Source of the DNA: Isoetes taiwanensis
Taxonomy: Eukaryota > Streptophyta > Lycopodiopsida > Isoetales > Isoetaceae
Reading direction: 5' to 3'
Length of the DNA stretch: 64,000 bases
NCBI GenBank assembly: GCA_021234155.1
Contig: JAJEKV010000025.1
Location: 9,859,017 to 9,923,016, forward strand
How positions within the stretch are numbered: position 1 is the first letter of the stretch; every line of letters starts with the position of its first letter. Below, piece after piece: positions 58,372-64,000 of the stretch. The notes beneath the pieces are model-generated. The model made no database searches and had not been told where the DNA came from. It saw only the letters and a list, made by a program, of their open reading frames with translations. Both the position numbers and the translations under genes were made by a program.

Positions 58372-58790
58372 ATAATGATCAATGCATCCGATCTTCTTAG
58401 AAGAGTAGAGTAATTGCCAAACAAAGCATCTATATCATCGTGTAAGTATGAAAACGCGTATCTATTCTTATTTGGCCAAAGCAATTGTCAAGCTGAAGAT
58501 AAAGCCTCCTCGACAGCTTTTTTGATCATGAGTTTGTCTGATTTATTGGTCACCTTGGTTTTCAAAACCTTAGACTCTATAGTTGAAGACATCCATGCAC
58601 ATGTGGATTTAGCTATATCATGTAGGTGGCCCCAGCTACCTTCAGTTGGATCTTCTAGTGTCATCAATACATGATTGAGAGGCCCAATGTAAGAGTTAGA
58701 GCAGAAATGGCCTAGTGCTCCTGTACCATGACTATGCATCAGGCACCAACGACGCTAACTCTCCATACCGATTTGGATAATTTTTCAAAC
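58372..58790 (-). pseudogene. Interrupted protein, N-terminal part (family unknown)
   Basis: Upstream half of the frame split by the large insertion. It contains HSHGTGALGHFCSNSYIGP, then EDPTEGSWGHLHDIAKST, one in-frame TGA after EEALSSA, and DDIDALFGNYSTLLRR running to the insertion point. The first ATG considered is at 58739, but the frame may start further upstream. The phase matches 34640 exactly once the target duplication is removed. Confidence 0.6.
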
Positions 58791-59412
58791 CTAAGCCTTT
58801 ATGGATCACACCAATGATCTATACTTTTTATATCTCTAAAGCCACGATATTTTGTCAGATAAAACAAGGTCACATAAACTGCAAATCATGTAAAATTGTT
58901 GAGATGTTAGCCAGTACAACAAAACCAGCCTAAGATTCCTTTGTCAAAAGTTACACCAATAGCTTCTGTAATGAAACTCCAGTTCACCAAGACTACAGAA
59001 ATATCCAACCACATAATCAATTTGTGATAGTTAGCAGTCCAAGCAGATCAAACGGTGCTAAGAACTGGCAAATGGCAAGTTTTGCTATCAATGGCAAAGC
59101 AATAAGCAAAGGCAGTTTATCAAACAAGGTTACAGTTATCCGGTCGAGGAGATACTCATGGAAGCTAAAGTAGTTTGTATCAAAAGTGGTCGTCCAACAG
59201 CGACTATTCATGCCAATTGTTCCTTTTAAAGTTATAGATAGATAGATAGTTTAAAGTTATGTCTAATCCCTTTACCTTTCAAACCAATTTTGGCTCAACT
59301 ATTTAAAGTCCTCCTACTTTCAAACTAATTTTGGCTCAATTATATTTAAACATTAAAACTTTAACCATGAAATAATATCTTGGCTTAGTGATATTATTTA
59401 ACCATAAAAAAT

Positions 59413-59727
59413 TGATATAGTCTGGGTGCCTGGGGGTATGAGATAAAACCTTATAGAGGTTGGAGCTCACGAAGGATCCGCCCTTTTGGTGTGTTGATTA
59501 TCACTAGGGATGTTATTGCATAACATTTGGTATCAAAGTCAAAGTTCAATTTCTTATGGCAACATTGGTGTGTTCCACATGCTTGAGGACAAGCTTCTCG
59601 AGGAAGGGGAGAAATTGATATAGTTTGGGTGCCTGGGGATATGAGATAAAGCCTCGTAGAGGTTGGGCGCACGAAGGATCCGTCCTTTTAGTATGGGGAT
59701 TATCACTAGGGGTGTTAATGCATAACA
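59413..59727 (+). mobile_element. TRIM-like miniature LTR retrotransposon
   Basis: LTR-like repeats of 113 bp (59413-59525) and 112 bp (59616-59727) both start TGATATAGT(C/T)TGGGTGCC and end GCATAACA. The left is followed after two bases by TGGTATCAAAG (59528), a primer-binding-site variant. The right is preceded by the purine-rich GAGGAAGGGGAGAAAT. Only about 90 bp lies between the repeats, with no coding. No target duplication was found, and the repeats have diverged at roughly a tenth of positions, so this is old. Confidence 0.6.
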
Positions 59728-59942
59728 TAGACACCATAGTCTTATTGTAGTCCATTTTATCATGAATGATTGTAAGAGCTTGGTCTGGTGCACGATGCAA
59801 CCGTGCGCGTCAGGACTAATAAAGGCTTTTGCAAGATAGCTGTGCAAACATATGAGCCTTCCTTTCCCATGCTAACTTTCTTCTTTTCAATGGATCTCGT
59901 GTTTTAGCTATGTATTGCCTTTGGAGAAAGCTATGCGCTTAT

Positions 59943-60991
59943 CTACGCCAAGCCAATCTCCGAATGATTATCAATTAGCTCTTCTACAGCAATATCGACT
60001 TCTTGATGTATATCCTTCTTGGTCAGAATGGAGATCAGCTTCAATATATTCTCTCCTATTCCCTGTGTGATCTTCTTCGATCTATGTGGCATAGTCTCAG
60101 CATTCTCATTGACATATAATGTGAATATACTCTCTGTTGCCAGAGTTTGAGACCTTGGCTTCGTTGAACCTGAATTTCCATGCTCAGCTACCATGTGGCC
60201 TTCCATTAAATTATTCTTCCATATCTAAAAAGTCGACATAAAAAGTCGACAAAGCTATGCATAAGCCATTTGCCATGCTTGATGGCAGGCCTTGATTGTA
60301 TTTCTCTTCGAACTAGCAGATTCTAATTCTTTAAAATGCGTCTTCCTTGCCTCTGATACCTCATCAACAGCTATTCATAGACTCATTGACAGGGGGTTGT
60401 CATCTACAACCACCAAATGAATGTCCCAATGCAATAAGTTGCACAGGTGAGGCATCTCTGGATGAAAGCCAGACACCTCGTTGATGGATTTGTTGGCATG
60501 TGAAGCATCTCCATGACTATGGCAGCAATGAACTCATCCTTTAGAGGCAAGCCAAAAATAGAATGATTTAGATCTGTGAATATTATAGTACCCATGCCAT
60601 AGGGTCTATCACCGCACTCATGCATTAGCTTGCAAGTGCGTTCTACAATGTCGTCCTATTAGGTGATCTTATACCTTGAGGACTTCTTTTATAGACTTGC
60701 CAATTTATTTTCTGTATTTGCTCTTGAGAAGAGCGCCTAAGGACTTGAGAAGATGGCATGTGAAGCACCTGAAGAGAATGCTACTGGAGCGCCTATTTGA
60801 CAAAAAATAGTTCCAATGCCATTTTCAAAATTCCCATGTGGGAAATTTGAATTTTCCCAGTACCACGGCTGCCCTAAGATATGTTGGTACAAGATTGCCT
60901 TATAATGCGCGAACTTTTCTGATTTGTCGATTTGAATTTTTTCGGTATTTTTTAGGGTCATCATTTCAAATTCGAAATTGAGGCGTACCAC
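59943..60991 (-). pseudogene. Minus-strand protein-like fragments
   Basis: Frames at 59943-60206 (contains QGIGENILKLISILTKKD), 60404-60625 and 60737-60991 (contains KSEKFAHYKAILYQHILGQP) are protein-like and follow one another on the minus strand. They may belong upstream of the split frame at 58372-58790, with the TRIM-like element between. Stops and frame changes separate them. The family is unknown. Confidence 0.3.
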
Positions 60992-61350
60992 GTACCTTGG
61001 CCGAAAACTATCACCTTCTTTTTACGGCGACCAAAACCAGGGCAGACCTTTCTACCAGAAATTTCCAAGCGCTCTTTCGGCTAGACAGTTATCTGTTGAC
61101 ACCTGCGCCTCTATGAAAGGCATTTGCCCATGTATAAAACCTATTCCAGAGATGGCAAATGCCTCCCTGAATATGCGAGCATCTGACTGACTACGTAAGC
61201 AAGTGCCAAGTCATTCCAGATTTCACGAGCGCCTACTCGTTCTAGGTCCTGATGGCGCCAGGCAAAACCACACGAGAAGGTACATTTTTTATTTTTTATT
61301 TTTCAGCCTAAAGCTTAGTTTGTAACTAGTTGCTCCGTGTTTGAGCTTCC

Positions 61351-61372
61351 GAGGATCGCCATAGCGATCCTC
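61351..61372. repeat. Hairpin, 9-bp perfect stem
   Basis: GAGGATCGC-CATA-GCGATCCTC. A diverged copy of the surrounding sequence (GAGGATTGCCATGGCGATCTC) recurs near 61853-61875, about 500 bp to the right, so it is part of a degenerate direct repeat. Confidence 0.7.
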
Positions 61373-61969
61373 CCAAGCGACCACCAAACAATCCTATGCT
61401 ATACGCCGGCTCAGAAGACATTGCGCCAGTGATTCTTCTAAATTCGGATAGGTGATTCATCCATGCTCAAGCCCATATAGAGCTTATACTTTTTACATCA
61501 TCTGCATTGAAGCGGAGCACTAAGATCACTATTGCGTTTCTTCTAACCTGTGCCCAAAAATTGCCCTAATAATTCAACCATCCATAATTAATACATCGGC
61601 CATATTTACATGTATGATGCTATTATGGAGCATTAATTAAGACCACCTCTATGGCACTAAATCCTATATAATCAGCGCTAATTTCTTTGATCTGAGTTAG
61701 AATTTTTGCGAATACCTGCCTGAAACTGCGAACACCCGTCCGATTTTGATGGCATGAGGAAAAACAACCGTAAAGGTATGTTTTTTGAGATTTTTTAGCT
61801 CTCGCTTAAGGCATAGGTAGGTTTTAGTTTTCTCTTGCCAATTTGAGCTCAGGAGGATTGCCATGGCGATCTCCAAAGCAATATAAATTGTGACTTGGCA
61901 GTTTTACCAGTTGAGATGGATTGCAGTCGCGTTCCTTCTCAGCTGGAGAAATTGCTAAGGAACACTGAA

Positions 61970-62004
61970 ATTGCTTGGGAGGATCGTTGATCCTCCCAAG
62001 CAAT
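61970..62004. repeat. Hairpin, 16-bp perfect stem
   Basis: ATTGCTTGGGAGGATC, loop GTT, then its exact inverse. The GGGAGGATC core is shared with the hairpin at 61351. The loop is too short for a usual microRNA precursor. It may be a transposon end or a palindrome formed by inverted duplication. Confidence 0.8.
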
Positions 62005-62399
62005 AGCAGTCGTGCTTGTTTGGTCCATGCCCTGCTTGGCCCATCGAATAGCTCGAAAGGATTGCGACTGCAATGCTCCTGTGATTGGCCAAAACTCTAC
62101 ACTTCTTCTTATCTTGCTTCTTCGCAACAAAGATGCTTGTAGGCAAATTCGTCGCAGATAATAATAATGCTTCTATATGCTTTGCATAGGAAATGCGGCA
62201 GATGTGGCATCTTCAAGCAATAGAATGTGGCATCCTCACGCAATACAGATCAAAGAGTGCTAGAGAAGGGTTGGGAAGTTTTCATACTCATGCGGTAGCA
62301 TGTCATATAGAACATTGAACGAATATTAACTCCAACAAATCCATTGCCCGCGCCTATTCTACGTCTAGATTCATTTTCCTATTAGCATCATCTGCAGAA

Positions 62400-62640
62400 T
62401 GCGCAAGTCTGTTGATTCAAAACTTATAAGTTATAAATAAACCTCTAGGCATGGAGTAATAAGTTCTGAGTAGTCTCTAGGTGCGAAGTAACCCGAATCA
62501 TAAGTTCTGAATGGCTTTTCCATCAAAACTTATAAGCTTTGAATAGCCTCTAGACGCAGAATAAGCCATGGCATAAGTACTAAATGGTTTTTTCGTCAAA
62601 AATTATAAGTTCTGAATGGTTGCTTGGTCAAAGCAATCAT
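62400..62640. repeat. Degenerate tandem repeat
   Basis: Words ATAAGTTCTGAATGG and AACTTATAAG recur about every 60 bp in four imperfect units. Confidence 0.5.
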
Positions 62641-62643
62641 GTT

Positions 62644-63010
62644 TCAGCTTATTTCCATGTATTCTATAACCTTGTAGCATGCCTCCCTCCATCCAAACTC
62701 CCCTATCAAGGTACTCGAGGACAGCATACCAAGTTTACCGTAAACATAAGTCTTGTTACCGCCCCATGATAGTAGATGATAACCTTTCTCAGATGTTAGT
62801 GATATGTCAAATGCTAAAATGTTCATTTGGGCGTAGATTAGATATACGACACGAATATAGGAACTGTAGAGACAATAGATATAAGTAATTATTGTTTGTT
62901 GTAGTATTACCTGCTCCTTGCACTCTAGGGCAGTCAAATAGGTTAGGTGAACCTTCATTGCAGATCCTTGACCCCTCAACATAGGAGCTACTTGACCATA
63001 TTGAGCAATT
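62644..63010 (-). pseudogene. Two exon-like minus-strand segments
   Basis: One segment (about 62920-63000) reads MKVHLTYLTALECKEQ and ends CAG|GTAATA. The next (about 62650-62800) contains GYHLLSWGGNKTYVYGKLG. Together they could be consecutive exons of an unidentified gene. The joining acceptor was not fixed. Confidence 0.25.
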
Positions 63011-63121
63011 TAAAACCAAAGGACAACCTTAAGGAGGAAACATACGACAGAGGCTGTTAGATGGAGGATTTTCTACGAGATATACGATGGAGCATCGTAT
63101 GTTATGTAGCAAGCATTGCAG

Positions 63122-63133
63122 TGGTATCATAGC
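63122..63133 (+). promoter_or_regulatory. Possible primer-binding site of a further LTR element
   Basis: TGGTATCATAGC differs by one base from the initiator-Met primer-binding site used by the other elements here, and CA ends just before it at 63119-63120. If real, an LTR would end at 63120 and the element would run past the window edge. Confidence 0.3.
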
Positions 63134-64000
63134 AATGATCTTGGTTGGCTAGGATCAAGCATTAGCAATTACACTAAGTAGCTAACTGACCTAGTAGAAA
63201 GTTTGGGGATAGATCCCAAATACGAACCTCGAAAAATGGTAGATATTTTTTTTTCCCATCGTTAGAAGGTAGCTAACAAGTAGATCTAGTTGTTAGAGCA
63301 AGCTAATTTAGAAGATAGACTAAAACGAAACTAGTAATTTTGAGCTCAAGTTGTTCATGAACCCCATTTTACAAGTGAAAATTGAATGAAAATTGCTCAA
63401 CGGAAAGCTTGGAAAGAAAATGGCATGAATGACCAATACTTGGCCCAAAAGAAATAGGAAATTTTCGAAAAGTAAAGTGATTAGAGAAAGTAATTTAATT
63501 AATAACCTAAAATTATGATATACATTTAAGAAAAGTGGTCGCTAAAAATCTAGAGGAACACCCTTATTTTTAGAAGTTCCCAAATTGTAGCCCAAACCTT
63601 ACCTTTTTGTAAAACGAATTCGAAGTAAACCTCTCAAGTTGTCATGAAGCGCATAAACAAACAATAAGTGAGATCGACCCAAAGGCACCTCGAATAGATA
63701 TAGTCATCTATCGATGGAGGCAAAAGCTATCGAAGTTACCACCACCAAAGTAGCCAAGTTGTTGGTGGACAAAGCAGACAGCTAGAACTAGAGACTCTAG
63801 ACCATGCCTAGATGCTCGGCGATTTTGAACAAGAAGTAGATTCCTCTCGACAGCACCCAAGGCAAAATGAAGACCTTAGCAGCCCGCGGATGCGACACCA
63901 TGGTGGGCCAAGCCTCCAAACCGTCAAGAAGCTCCATTGAGGAACGGGAGTCGGCATTCATGGAAATCCTTGTCTCAACATCTGCACAAGAAGAAGAAGA
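63134..64000. other. Unassigned right edge
   Basis: No coding motif is recognised. If the motif at 63122 is a true primer-binding site this would be a retrotransposon leader and gag region. An AAG-rich tract ends the window. Confidence 0.3.

Noticed and set aside
61970-62004. MicroRNA precursor
   Set aside because: A 16-bp perfect stem with a 3-base loop is too short and tight for a plant pre-miRNA.

Overview
This window is nuclear DNA from a flowering plant. The evidence is one clearly recognisable plant gene of the DRB2-type double-stranded-RNA-binding family, with short GT-AG introns, set among plant transposon classes: Ty1/copia, a long LTR element with Ty3-like ends, Helitrons, a TRIM-like element and a LINE. 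The exact species cannot be told from the sequence. Gene density is very low and most of the window is decayed or nested mobile DNA.

Layout. (1) 1-18.4 kb: old repeat-rich DNA with broken protein-like reading frames. It is punctuated by five clusters of a GC-rich hairpin repeat (core GCACCGTAGCCACGGTGC), four of them about 2 kb apart. It also holds a small split-gene model (10.5-11.4 kb), a decayed Helitron end (13.36 kb) and a MITE-like element (17.9-18.3 kb). (2) 21.7-24.2 kb: the DRB2-like gene on the minus strand, with three coding exons, a 5'UTR intron, a TATA box and a poly(A) signal. (3) 25.378-33.466 kb: a Ty1/copia element with 493-bp LTRs that differ at one base and a 5-bp target duplication GGAAG. 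Its gag-pol is broken by frameshifts and stops and by a 2.8-kb inserted block that contains a 450-bp fold-back element. (4) 34.641-58.366 kb: one very large minus-strand LTR retrotransposon insertion (target duplication ACTCC), itself filled with later insertions: Helitron ends at 36.640 and 49.216 kb, a LINE remnant near 44-45.3 kb, a solo copia-type LTR (TSD CTTTT), and a solo LTR of its own family (TSD GTTAT). Exon-like gene fragments lie at 38-42 and 46-47 kb. (5) 33.6-34.6 kb plus 58.4-58.8 kb: the two halves of a single minus-strand reading frame that the 23.7-kb insertion split. (6) 59-64 kb: a TRIM-like element, protein-like fragments, hairpins and another primer-binding-site-like motif near the right edge.

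How the parts relate. The DRB2-like gene is the only locus that looks functional; its family works in small-RNA silencing. Everything else documents layered transposition: host reading frame, then the large LTR element, then Helitrons, LINE and solo LTRs inside it. The copia element, by its near-identical LTRs, is among the youngest insertions.
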